Positions 34,420 to 42,156 of a DNA stretch of 64,000 nucleotides are shown here, piece by piece. The stretch covers positions 1-64,000 of the forward strand of contig JAHBVE010000002.1 in assembly GCA_019637675.1 (NCBI GenBank), read 5' to 3'. The notes below the pieces were generated by a model. It was not told the origin of the DNA. It was given only the letters and a program-made list of their open reading frames with translations, and did no database searches. The position numbers were made by a program, and so were the translations under genes. This DNA comes from Anaerolineales bacterium (GTDB lineage Bacteria; Chloroflexota; Anaerolineae; Anaerolineales; UBA11579). Numbering within the stretch: the stretch's first letter is position 1; each line of letters starts with the position of its first letter.

Positions 34420-37400
34420 ACGACACCATGAAGAAACACATCACCGCTGGCAAGGCCGTAGACCGCGCCGCAGTATTGACTCTGCTGCAGGTCGGCCTGA
34501 ACGCGGGCGAGATGCGCTTTGTGCGCCAGGTCGCCGAGGATTGGCTCAACGCCTATCCCTACGACCTGCATGTGGAGCTGCTGCGCGCCCAGGCCCTCAT
34601 CAAAGACAACAAGGCCGAGGTGGCTTTCAAAGTATTGCGCCGCCTATGCGAGCTGGATCCGGAATTCCTCGAAGCCCAGGAGCAGCTGGCCAAGCTGTCG
34701 CGCCGCGTCAAGCCGGCCGTTGCCGAGGCGGCCCGCGCCGCCGCCACACTGCTGCGCCAGCCCTTCCAGGTTCCGACCGATATTCAAGACTGGGCGCAGC
34801 ACGCCCTGCGCGCCCAGCAGGCCTTCAAGGTCGGCGATCTTGAGCAGGCCGAGCTGCACGTGCAGGCCGCCCTGCTGGCCCAGCCGCCCTCGCCGTTGCC
34901 CGCGCTGCTGCACATCCAGATCGCCCAGGCCCAGGGCCTGACCTGGCTGGCGATCGAGAATTTGGTCGAACTCTACAGCGGCAGCTGGCCGCACTGCCTG
35001 CAGCTGCGCCTGTTGCACGCCAACTTCCTGATGGAAAGCGGGCAAGAGAACGCCGCGGTGGATGCGTTGCACGACTGCGCCGCCGAAGATGTCAGCGGCC
35101 AGGTGGCCCGCCGCATGTGGGGCGCCGGCCACCGCTTCGCAGCCCTGTGGCCCGCCGGCCTGCAGCAAGCCATCACCACGCCCATCCCCGCCAAGGTGGC
35201 GGCCGGCCTGGGCTGGAACCAGATCGATACGCTGACCTATGCCCTGCCCGCTGAGGCCAAGGCCTTTGAGGCTCCGCTGGAGTCGACCCATGTGCCCATG
35301 CTCGACGCCGGCGCGCTAAAGACCCGCGAAGTCAAGAAAGATTTTGCCAAGCGTATCAAGGACCAGACGCCGGTGCTGGATGAAGAAGCCCATGCCCCGA
35401 TGTTCGACGGCAAGGCACTGCGTTCTGGCAAGGTCAAGGCGGAGTTCGCCAAGTCGATCGACATCGATGACGCGCTCGAGTTGACCCCACCGCCCGCGAT
35501 CCCTGACGAGTCGTACGAGCCCCAGGTGTCGTACGAAACCCAGGTTTCGTACGAACCCGAAGTGGCCTACGAGCCCGAAGGGTCGTACGAGTCCGAAGGC
35601 CACGGTCTACTGAGCGACGAGCTGGTCGCCGATATGGCCGCCCAGGCCGAAGTCGAGTCGAAATCGATCTTTGACGCCAGCGAAGCCCACGCACCTGGCC
35701 TCTCCAACAGCGAGCCGTCCGATCTCGATCATCTCGTCGAATCCAAAACGATCGACGAATTCGGCGAGAACGAAGCTCACACGCCAGGCACCGACGATCA
35801 CGCGGCCGCAGGTGGTGAGGATTTTTTGGACCTACAGCCTGAACCATCCATCAGCTATAGCAATGACTCTGCACAACCCTACGCTGACATGGGCGGGCCG
35901 GATTTTTTGGAGGCCAAGTCTGAACCCGCCGTCGCCCATAGCGACGAAGCCATCAACGAGACCCTGCAGCACGCGCTTTCAGCCCTGCCGGAGACCCTAA
36001 TCGATCTCGAAGAGGTCAACACCGCCACAGCCGAGTCTCTGCGCCTGCGCGCAGATGGCCGCTTCCCGGCCTACATCCTGCTGAGCTCCAAAGAGAACCT
36101 GGTGCGCCAATACGGCATGGACGGCTTCGCCAGCGTTGATGCCAGCCTGCGGGCCGTGGCCGCCGCTACCGACGCGCTGCCCAAATGGGGCGCGTATGTG
36201 GTCTATGTAGATGACCCCGCCTGCATGGATGCCTTCGGCCTCAACGCCATCAGCGGCAACGACCCCTGGGCCATCAAGCACCTCCTGGCTGACCTTGACG
36301 AGGCTCTCCGCCAGAACGGCGAGATGATCGGCGCGCTCATGATCGTAGGCGGGCCAAAGATCGTGCCCTTCCACCACCTGCCCAACCCAGTCGATGATGA
36401 CGACAAGGATGTGCCATCCGACAATCCCTACGCCAGCCTGGACGAGAATTACTTCGTGCCCACCTGGCCTGCCGGCCGCCTGCCGACCGGCACCGAGAAG
36501 GATCCAGCCGCGCTGCTGAAAGCCCTCAACCGCATCGAAGCCAGCCGTGACACGGTCGTGGCGCAGCAAGACCCGGTGCGCCAGCTGATCACGCGCCTGC
36601 TGATGATGTTCGGCCTGTGGAAGCCCAAGCGCAGCAGCTTTGGCTACACCGCCCAGGTGTGGCAGCGTGCGTCGCACTCGGTCTACCGCACCATCGGCGA
36701 GCCCAAGCGCCTCAGCCTCAGCCCGCCCACCCAGACCGGCAAGCTGCCCAAGGAAGCTAACAAGGCGCTACAGGTCGCCTACTTCAACCTGCACGGCGTG
36801 GAAGACGGGCCAGACTGGTACGGCCAGCGTGACCCGCTCCTCACCCCCACCGGGCCTGACTATCCTGTGGCCCTCAGCCCCAGCGATGTGGTCAATCACG
36901 GTCGCGCCCCGCAAGTCGTCTTCAGCGAAGCCTGTTTCGGCGCCAACATTTTCAACAAGACCGTAGACAACGCTCTTGCGCTCAAGTTCATCGACTCGGG
37001 CAGCAAGGCGGTCGTAGGCTCCACTGTCACCTCATACGGCGCAGTCTCCACGCCACTGATCGCCGCCGATCTGCTGGGCCAGACCTTCTGGCGTCTACTC
37101 AACGAAGGCCACCCCGCCGGCGAAGCCCTGCGCCGCGCCAAGATCGCCATGGCGCAGACCATGCACCGCCGCCAGGGTTACCTGGACGGCGAGGACCAGA
37201 AGACCCTGATCTCCTTCATCCTCTACGGCGACCCGCTGGCCCAGGTCAGCACCGATGCCAGCCTACCCAAGCGCATCCTGCGCGCCGAGAGCAGCGAGAT
37301 GAACACGGTCTGCGATCTGCCCGATGCGTTCGGCCTGGGCGACAACATCCCCATGGAGTCTCTGCCACAAGACACCCTGGCGACCGTCAAGGCTGTCGTA

Positions 37401-37649
37401 AAGGAGTACTTGCCCGGCATGCAAGGCAGTGAAGTCAGCGTCAGCCACGAGCACACCAACTGCCAGAACCACAACTGCCCGCTGCCGCATCCGCACAACA
37501 CTGGCGCCAAGCGCACCATCATGGCGCCCAGCCGCAGCCTGGTCACCCTCAGCAAGAAGGTCCAAGGCGCCGGCCGCATGCACCCCAAGTACGCCCGCAT
37601 CACCATGGATGCCCAGGGCAAAGTCGTCAAGCTGGCGGTCAGCCGGTAA
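34416..37649 (+). CDS. TPR and caspase-fold (C25/gingipain-like) putative protease, 1077 aa
   Basis: Residues about 1-250 are TPR-like helices. Residues 285-530 form an acidic, low-complexity linker with two related segments (PMLDAGALKTREVKKDFAKR at 294 and PMFDGKALRSGKVKAEFAKS at 328) and five SYE-type hexapeptides (366-395). From about 548 the sequence resembles peptidase C25 (FPAYILLSS, MIVGGPKIVPFHHLPNP, YFVPTWPAGRLP). It includes a likely catalytic His793 in YFNLHGVEDG and Cys840 in VFSEACFGAN, then VVGSTVTSYGA and FILYGDPLA. There is no signal peptide, unlike secreted gingipains. The C-terminus has a His/Cys cluster HEHTNCQNHNCPLPHPHN (1011-1028). Protease activity is inferred from the His/Cys pair. 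A strong terminator follows. Confidence 0.8.
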   Translation: MNDTMKKHITAGKAVDRAAVLTLLQVGLNAGEMRFVRQVAEDWLNAYPYDLHVELLRAQALIKDNKAEVAFKVLRRLCELDPEFLEAQEQLAKLSRRVKPAVAEAARAAATLLRQPFQVPTDIQDWAQHALRAQQAFKVGDLEQAELHVQAALLAQPPSPLPALLHIQIAQAQGLTWLAIENLVELYSGSWPHCLQLRLLHANFLMESGQENAAVDALHDCAAEDVSGQVARRMWGAGHRFAALWPAGLQQAITTPIPAKVAAGLGWNQIDTLTYALPAEAKAFEAPLESTHVPMLDAGALKTREVKKDFAKRIKDQTPVLDEEAHAPMFDGKALRSGKVKAEFAKSIDIDDALELTPPPAIPDESYEPQVSYETQVSYEPEVAYEPEGSYESEGHGLLSDELVADMAAQAEVESKSIFDASEAHAPGLSNSEPSDLDHLVESKTIDEFGENEAHTPGTDDHAAAGGEDFLDLQPEPSISYSNDSAQPYADMGGPDFLEAKSEPAVAHSDEAINETLQHALSALPETLIDLEEVNTATAESLRLRADGRFPAYILLSSKENLVRQYGMDGFASVDASLRAVAAATDALPKWGAYVVYVDDPACMDAFGLNAISGNDPWAIKHLLADLDEALRQNGEMIGALMIVGGPKIVPFHHLPNPVDDDDKDVPSDNPYASLDENYFVPTWPAGRLPTGTEKDPAALLKALNRIEASRDTVVAQQDPVRQLITRLLMMFGLWKPKRSSFGYTAQVWQRASHSVYRTIGEPKRLSLSPPTQTGKLPKEANKALQVAYFNLHGVEDGPDWYGQRDPLLTPTGPDYPVALSPSDVVNHGRAPQVVFSEACFGANIFNKTVDNALALKFIDSGSKAVVGSTVTSYGAVSTPLIAADLLGQTFWRLLNEGHPAGEALRRAKIAMAQTMHRRQGYLDGEDQKTLISFILYGDPLAQVSTDASLPKRILRAESSEMNTVCDLPDAFGLGDNIPMESLPQDTLATVKAVVKEYLPGMQGSEVSVSHEHTNCQNHNCPLPHPHNTGAKRTIMAPSRSLVTLSKKVQGAGRMHPKYARITMDAQGKVVKLAVSR
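35511..35600 (+). repeat. Five tandem 18-bp coding repeats
   Basis: Five in-frame copies starting TCGTACGA (one starts GCCTACGA) encode the hexapeptides SYEPQV, SYETQV, SYEPEV, AYEPEG and SYESEG in the linker of the caspase-like protein. Copies differ at third and some first positions. Copy number could vary between strains. Confidence 0.92.
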
Positions 37650-37661
37650 GGAAAAAAGCTA

Positions 37662-37709
37662 GCCAACAAAAAAAAGAGCTGCGATCTCTCGCAGCTCTTT
37701 TTTGTTGGC
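37662..37709 (+). terminator. Strong intrinsic terminator of the TPR/caspase-like operon
   Basis: AAGAGCTGCGA-TCTC-TCGCAGCTCTT is followed by TTTT. Outer arms GCCAACAAAA and TTTTGTTGGC extend the stem through the A/T runs, giving a long nearly perfect hairpin 12 bp after the stop codon. Confidence 0.93.
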
Positions 37710-37763
37710 ATCAGTGCATCCCAAGCGCAGCGAGGAAAAAACACCACCGTCATTGCGAGGATT

Positions 37764-37794
37764 GCTGAAAGTTGCATGACATGCAACTTTCAGC
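37764..37794. repeat. 15-bp-arm palindrome within a CATTGCGAGG repeat
   Basis: GCTGAAAGTTGCATG and its exact complement are separated by a single A. The palindrome is framed by CATTGCGAGGATT and CCGAAGCAATCTG, words of a dispersed intergenic repeat type. With a one-base spacer it is either a tight hairpin or a symmetric binding site. Confidence 0.75.
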
Positions 37795-37814
37795 CCCGAA
37801 GCAATCTGCCCGCC

Positions 37815-37977
37815 TGTCATTCCGAGGCAGCCTTCTTAACCCAATCACAAGCCAAGTACCAGTGAGCCGAGGAATCCTTTAGGTCGACATAAGTCTAGTC
37901 GTATTTGCAATGCCCTAAAGGATTCCTCCTCGCACTAGCGCCGCTTTGCGGCGCTACGCTGCTCGTTCGGAATGACA
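37815..37977. repeat. Nested large imperfect palindrome (TGTCATTCCGA element)
   Basis: Outer arms TGTCATTCCGA (37815-37825) and TCGGAATGACA (37967-37977) enclose inner perfect 14-bp arms AGGAATCCTTTAGG (37870-37883) and CCTAAAGGATTCCT (37914-37927). A further hairpin GCGCCGC-TTT-GCGGCGC lies at about 37938-37954. The structure recalls small non-autonomous palindromic elements. No open frame or transposase is present. Confidence 0.75.
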
Positions 37978-37993
37978 TGCGCTCCCCAGCACT

Positions 37994-38369
37994 CGTAGGG
38001 GCGTACGCTGCTTCGCAGCGCAGCATGCTGCGCCCACACCAACCACCCGTGTCATTCCGACCGGATTTATAAACCTGCACCCGACCGCCGGACCCAGACC
38101 AGGGAGGAATCCTTATTCACTCATCTTCCAAACAGCGCGTGCCAAACCACCCGTAGAGGCGTAAGCTGCTTCGCAGCGCAGCATGCTGCGCCCACACCAA
38201 CCACCCGTGTCATTCCGACTGGGTTTATCAACCCGCACCAGACCGCTGGACCCAGACCAGGGAGGAATCCTTATTCACTCATCTTCCAAACAGCGCGTGC
38301 CAACACCACCCGTAGGGGCTTACGCTGCTTCGCAGCGTAGCGTGCTGCGCCCTAGACATCCACCCAACT
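37994..38369. repeat. Tandem direct repeat, period 158-159 bp, about 2.4 copies
   Basis: Copies begin at 37994, 38152 and 38311 (the last partial), each starting CGTAGRGGCKTAMGCTGC followed by two short palindromes (GCTGCTTCGCAGC and GCAGCATGCTGC). The rest of the unit includes GTGTCATTCCGAC, a CCAGACCAGGGAGGAATCC segment and AAACAGCGCGTGCCAA. Copies 1 and 2 differ at scattered positions. Direct repeats are far too long and contiguous for a CRISPR array. Confidence 0.88.
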
Positions 38370-38656
38370 TCCTTGACATCAGTACCCAATCCGCCCTGGA
38401 TTCCCCAAACCAAGCTATACCAAGAGCATGCCAGCCACAGCCGTTAAAACATTAAATACATTCAATACATTTCCCGTAAGCGCAGGCTAAAACCGCCGCC
38501 AAAATCGGGGCAAATGTTTTAACTTTTTTGTACGACCAGGGGGCTACACAAAAATGACTATGATGATGATTAAAGCTTTTTGCAACGGTGTCTGTCGGGC
38601 AGCTGAGGAATCCCAATGCTGGCCACGGCATCCGCACATAGTAGAATCACTCGCCT
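38370..38656. other. AT-richer non-coding stretch upstream of smpB
   Basis: No open frame with coding character, tRNA or terminator was recognised. The stretch is noticeably AT-richer than neighbouring genes and holds short repeats such as AATACATTCAATACATTTC near 38454. The end holds TAGAAT at 38642-38647, 9 bases before the smpB ATG with no Shine-Dalgarno site, so smpB may be leaderless. Confidence 0.5.
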
Positions 38657-39109
38657 ATGGCAGAAAAAGTAGTCGCCCGCAACCGCAAGGCCAGCCATGA
38701 CTACGTCCTCAAAGAGAAGTACGAGGCCGGGCTGGCCCTCATGGGCAGCGAGATCAAGTCCATCCGCGCCGGGCAGGTCAGCCTCAAAGAGGCTTATGTG
38801 CGCACCAACGGGCACGAGGCCTACCTGGTCAACGCCCACATCGCCCCCTACAACCAGGCCGGCAAAGACGGGCACGAACCGCTGCGCGAGCGCAAACTGC
38901 TGCTGCACGCCAAAGAGATCGCCGAGCTCTACGATGAGGTCAAGCGCAACGGCAGCACCATCGTGCCCTTGCAGATCTACCTGAAGAAAGGCCGCGCCAA
39001 GCTGGAGATCTCGGTGGCCAAGGGCAAAAAGAAGTGGGACAAACGCCAGGATATTGCCAAGCGGGATGCCGAGCGTGAGATGGCCCGCGCCATGAAGCAC
39101 CGCGACTGA
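38657..39109 (+). CDS. smpB: SsrA-binding protein SmpB
   Basis: The 150-aa OB-fold RNA-binding protein delivers tmRNA to stalled ribosomes. It shows NRKASHDYVLKEKYEAGLAL, the signature MGSEIKSIRAGQVSLKEAYV, HIAPYNQAGKDGHEPLRERK LLLH, and the basic C-terminal tail needed in the mRNA channel (KGKKKWDKRQDIAKRDAE). Length is typical. No tmRNA gene was recognised in this window. It lies 10 bp upstream of the HutH-like gene. Confidence 0.96.
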   Translation: MAEKVVARNRKASHDYVLKEKYEAGLALMGSEIKSIRAGQVSLKEAYVRTNGHEAYLVNAHIAPYNQAGKDGHEPLRERKLLLHAKEIAELYDEVKRNGSTIVPLQIYLKKGRAKLEISVAKGKKKWDKRQDIAKRDAEREMARAMKHRD

Positions 39110-39119
39110 CAGGAGTTGC

Positions 39120-40664
39120 ATGTCCAAAACCCGCATTGAAATAGACGGCGAACATCTCAGCCTGCACGCTGTCGTGCAGGTGGCCTACGGCCAGGCTGAG
39201 GTTCGCCTCGCTTCGGCCGCCCGCCAGCGGGTCGCCCAGTCCCAGGCTTGGGTGGACGAGATCATCGCTCGCGGCAAGCCGGTCTACGGCATCAACACCG
39301 GCTTCGGCATCTTTGCCGATAAACAGATCTCGCCCGATGACGCCCGCACCCTCAACCGCAATCTGATCCTCAGCCACGCCACCGCCACCGGGCTGGAACT
39401 ACCGGCCGAGGTGGTACGCGCCGCCATGCTCATCCGCGCCAACACGCTGGCCGCTGGGCACTCCGGCGCCCGCCCCGAGCTGATCGAAACCCTGCTGGCC
39501 ATGCTCAACCAGGGCGTCATCCCCATCATCCCCTCGCAGGGCTCGCTGGGCTCCTCCGGCGACCTGGCCCCCCTATCCCAACTGGCGCTCGTGCTCAGCA
39601 CGGACGCGGCTGACCGGGCCGAGGACTCCGGCTGGGCTATCTACGACGGCCAGCGCATGGACGGCAAAGCCGCCATGGCCGGCGCCGGGATCCAGCGTCT
39701 GGTGCTGGGGCCGAAAGAAGGCCTCGCCATCACCAACGGAGCCACTTTCTCGGCCGCGCTGGGTGCATTGACCCTTTCGCTGGCCGAGACGCTGCTCGAC
39801 GCGGCTTCGCTCAGCGCCGCCATGGCGCTGGAGGCGATGCAAGGCGCTTCCGCCGCGCTGGACCCGCGGCTGCACGCCGCCCGCAAGCAGCCCGGCCAGA
39901 TGGCCGTGGCCGAGCGTATGCGCCAGCTCACCGAGGGCAGCACCCTGCTGGATACGGCCGGCCGCGTGCAGGATGTGTATTCGCTGCGCTGCGCGCCGCA
40001 GATCCAAGGCCCGGCCCACGAGGCGCTGGCCTATGTGCGCACCATCATCGAGCGCGAGATCAACGCCGCCACCGACAACCCACTGCTTTTCGACGGCATC
40101 AGTATTTCCGGTGGCAACTTCCACGGCGAGCCGGTCGGCATGGCGCTCGACTTCCTTAAGATCGCCCTGAGCGAGATCGCCGCCGTCTCCGAGCGGCGCA
40201 GCTTCCTGCTCCTCGACAGCAAAATGAACGGCGGCCTGCCGCCGATGCTGGTCGCCACGCCGGAGGCGGCTGGTCTCAACTCCGGCATGATGATGCTGCA
40301 GTACACTGCCGCCTCGCTGGTGCTCGAGAACCAAACGCTGGCCGCGCCCGACTCAGTGCGCTCGCTGCCCACCAGCGCCGGCCAGGAGGATCACAACGCC
40401 AACTCCATGACCGCCGCCCGCCACGCCTGGCAGGTGGCGTACAACACAGCCCATGTGCTGGCCGTGGAGCTGACCCTGGGCGCACGCGCCCTGGCGCTGC
40501 GCCTGCGCCAGCATCCGCAGGCGCAGGCCGGCCGCGGCACGGCCGCCGCCCTGGCCACCATCCACTCCGAAGCGCCCTTCGAGGCGGGCGACGCGCTCTG
40601 GGCGCCAGCCGTCGAGCGCGTGAAGACTCTGCTGCTGGCAGGCAAGCTACAGGAACCGGCATGA
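39120..40664 (+). CDS. hutH: Histidine ammonia-lyase family protein with Ser-Ser-Gly at the MIO site
   Basis: The 514-aa protein belongs to the MIO aromatic ammonia-lyases, which turn histidine into urocanate. It has YGINTGFGIFAD (catalytic Tyr57), RNLILSHATATG whose His86 matches the histidine-binding His83 of HutH, and QGSLGSSGDLAPLSQ, where Ser145-Ser146-Gly147 replaces the usual Ala-Ser-Gly that cyclises to MIO. It also has ATDNPLLFDG and the SAGQEDHNANSM segment. Length is normal. No other hut genes are nearby. An aminomutase or other MIO enzyme is possible. The last 4 bp overlap the next gene. Confidence 0.86.
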   Translation: MSKTRIEIDGEHLSLHAVVQVAYGQAEVRLASAARQRVAQSQAWVDEIIARGKPVYGINTGFGIFADKQISPDDARTLNRNLILSHATATGLELPAEVVRAAMLIRANTLAAGHSGARPELIETLLAMLNQGVIPIIPSQGSLGSSGDLAPLSQLALVLSTDAADRAEDSGWAIYDGQRMDGKAAMAGAGIQRLVLGPKEGLAITNGATFSAALGALTLSLAETLLDAASLSAAMALEAMQGASAALDPRLHAARKQPGQMAVAERMRQLTEGSTLLDTAGRVQDVYSLRCAPQIQGPAHEALAYVRTIIEREINAATDNPLLFDGISISGGNFHGEPVGMALDFLKIALSEIAAVSERRSFLLLDSKMNGGLPPMLVATPEAAGLNSGMMMLQYTAASLVLENQTLAAPDSVRSLPTSAGQEDHNANSMTAARHAWQVAYNTAHVLAVELTLGARALALRLRQHPQAQAGRGTAAALATIHSEAPFEAGDALWAPAVERVKTLLLAGKLQEPA

Positions 40665-41185
40665 AATATATTCAAACGATGCAACGGGGCGGCCGCCTGC
40701 TGTTCGCTTTCATGTGGGTGCCCTTCATCTGCATCTTCGCCGGCACCGCCAGTGAGATGTTCGGCAGCGCCGGGGTGCGTTTCACCGACTGGGTCAACCA
40801 ATATCTGCCCGGCTTTGTCAGTTCCAATGGCGAGCTGTCCTTGCTGTCCGAGATCTCGATCGGTGTCACCATCGCCCTCTCAGTGCTATCCATGTTCCTC
40901 ATCTTTGGCAGCGTGTTCGTCTCCGCCGCGTTCAACAAACGGCTGCGCCAGAATGGCAAGCCGGCCACCGCCAAAGTCGTCAGCCTCGCCTCCACCGGCA
41001 CGCGCATCAACGGCCAGCCGGTGGTGCGCTTCATGCTCGAGGTCCAACCGAGCGACCGCAGCGCCTTCCACGCTGAAACGGAGCAGCTGGTCGATCAGGT
41101 GAACCTGCCCCGCTTGCAGCCCGGCCATGAGGTCCAGGTGCGCTACGACCCTGACAGCCTCGATGTTGCCCTGGCCGATCTCTAA
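40661..41185 (+). CDS. Two-TM protein with DUF3592-like domain
   Basis: The 174-aa protein has membrane helices at about residues 11-31 and 65-88. They are followed by a cytoplasmic or external beta domain: TAKVVSLASTGTRINGQPVV RFMLEV, ending with LQPGHEVQVRYDPDSLDVAL. That arrangement resembles DUF3592 domains, which have no known role. It is coupled to the HutH-like gene through a 4-bp overlap. No catalytic residues are evident. Confidence 0.65.
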   Translation: MKYIQTMQRGGRLLFAFMWVPFICIFAGTASEMFGSAGVRFTDWVNQYLPGFVSSNGELSLLSEISIGVTIALSVLSMFLIFGSVFVSAAFNKRLRQNGKPATAKVVSLASTGTRINGQPVVRFMLEVQPSDRSAFHAETEQLVDQVNLPRLQPGHEVQVRYDPDSLDVALADL

Positions 41186-41205
41186 TTTCGGCGTCAGGGT
41201 TTTGC

Positions 41206-41235
41206 TTGCGTTTGGGCAAAGAATGTTGATAAAAT
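41206..41235 (+). promoter_or_regulatory. Candidate promoter of the Fe-S carrier gene
   Basis: TTGCGT at 41206-41211 is followed after 18 bases by TAAAAT at 41230-41235, with an AAAAGGAG ribosome site near 41254 before the ATG at 41266. No IscR-like site is recognised. Confidence 0.45.
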
Positions 41236-41265
41236 AGACGGGTATCACTTTGAAAAGGAGCTTTC

Positions 41266-41751
41266 ATGGCACTCGCTGAAACCCAGATCACCGCTCAACC
41301 GATGGTTGAGACCCAACTGACGATCACTGCCACCGCAGCGGAAGCTGTGCGTGGTTTGATGGCCCAACGCAACCTGGAAGACCACGCCCTGCGTGTGTTC
41401 GTACAGGGTGGCGGCTGCAGCGGCTTCCAATACGGGATGGCGCTTGAATCCACTGTGCGCGACAGCGACCTGGTGGTGGAGCAGCACGGCGTGCGCGTCG
41501 TCGTAGACGAAGTTTCCGTCGGCTACCTGCGCGGCGCCAGCATCGACTACGTGAACGATGTGATGGCCAGCGGCTTCAAGATCGAGAACCCTAACGCCAC
41601 CTCGGCCTGCGGCTGCGGGCACTCCTTCCGCACGGACGGCCAGGACGCCCCTGACCACCACGGCGCATCCGGCTGCGGTTGCGGCGGCAGCCACGAGCAC
41701 AGCGGCCACTCGCACGCCAGCGGCGCAAGCTGTGGCTGCGGCGGGCACTAA
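41266..41751 (+). CDS. A-type iron-sulfur carrier (IscA/ErpA family) with His/Cys-rich tail
   Basis: The 161-aa protein contains a full A-type scaffold: LRVFVQGGGCSGFQYGMAL with Cys51, GASIDYVNDVMASGFKIENPN, and the C-terminal CGCGHSF with Cys115 and Cys117, the three cluster ligands. Residues 124-161 are an unusual extension holding two further CGCGG clusters and about nine His (GSHEHSGHSHASG). This is absent from ordinary family members, which end soon after the third Cys. The tail could store or receive metal, by inference. A terminator follows at once. The cysteine desulfurase at 13067 is a possible sulfur source. Confidence 0.9.
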   Translation: MALAETQITAQPMVETQLTITATAAEAVRGLMAQRNLEDHALRVFVQGGGCSGFQYGMALESTVRDSDLVVEQHGVRVVVDEVSVGYLRGASIDYVNDVMASGFKIENPNATSACGCGHSFRTDGQDAPDHHGASGCGCGGSHEHSGHSHASGASCGCGGH

Positions 41752-41765
41752 GCCCACACTCTCAA

Positions 41766-41801
41766 ACAAAAAAAGCTGCTCATTCGAGCAGCTTTTTTTA
41801 T
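41766..41801. terminator. Bidirectional intrinsic terminator
   Basis: AAAGCTGCTC-ATTC-GAGCAGCTTT with A and T runs on the two sides, between the convergent Fe-S carrier gene and the 41807-42127 gene. Confidence 0.92.
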
Positions 41802-41806
41802 TGGGC

Positions 41807-42127
41807 TTAGCGCTTTCTGCGCTGGATAAGTATTGTCAATGCAGTCGAGATAAGCACGAGCACGAACAAGGTGACCCGCAACGCACCACCCTGCTCCGGA
41901 TTGGTGACGCCGTTCTGCAGCAGAAACAGCGCATTCAACCCCAGATAGACGGCCAGCGCGCCCCAGCCCGCGGCCAGGTTGGCCCTACCTGCCGAAAGTG
42001 CCCATACGGCCAACACCAGGCTGGCGACGACACGCATCGGCTCAAACTGTCCGGTGGCTACATGCAGGGCGATATCTGCCAGCTGCACCAATACCAATAC
42101 GATACCCAGTGTTCGGATCTGCTTCAT
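41807..42127 (-). CDS. Small membrane protein, unknown function
   Basis: The 106-aa protein has four hydrophobic segments (about residues 6-24, 30-47, 52-71 and 82-101) and a basic C-terminal IQRRKR that predicts a cytoplasmic end. I do not recognise a family. It lies 29 bp downstream of the SH3-domain gene and probably shares its transcript. A GAGGAGAG site is seen before the ATG. Confidence 0.7.
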   Translation of the reverse strand: MKQIRTLGIVLVLVQLADIALHVATGQFEPMRVVASLVLAVWALSAGRANLAAGWGALAVYLGLNALFLLQNGVTNPEQGGALRVTLFVLVLISTALTILIQRRKR

Positions 42128-42156
42128 CTCTCCTCGCTTCTATGTGGGGACAACGA

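Noticed and set aside
28945..37649. Assignment of the operon as a type III-E TPR-CHAT (craspase) system
   Set aside because: No gRAMP effector, cas gene or CRISPR array is present, and the protease domain looks more like C25 than CHAT.
37994..38369. Possible CRISPR array
   Set aside because: The repeating unit is 158-159 bp, contiguous and divergent between copies; there are no short identical repeats with unique spacers and no cas genes.
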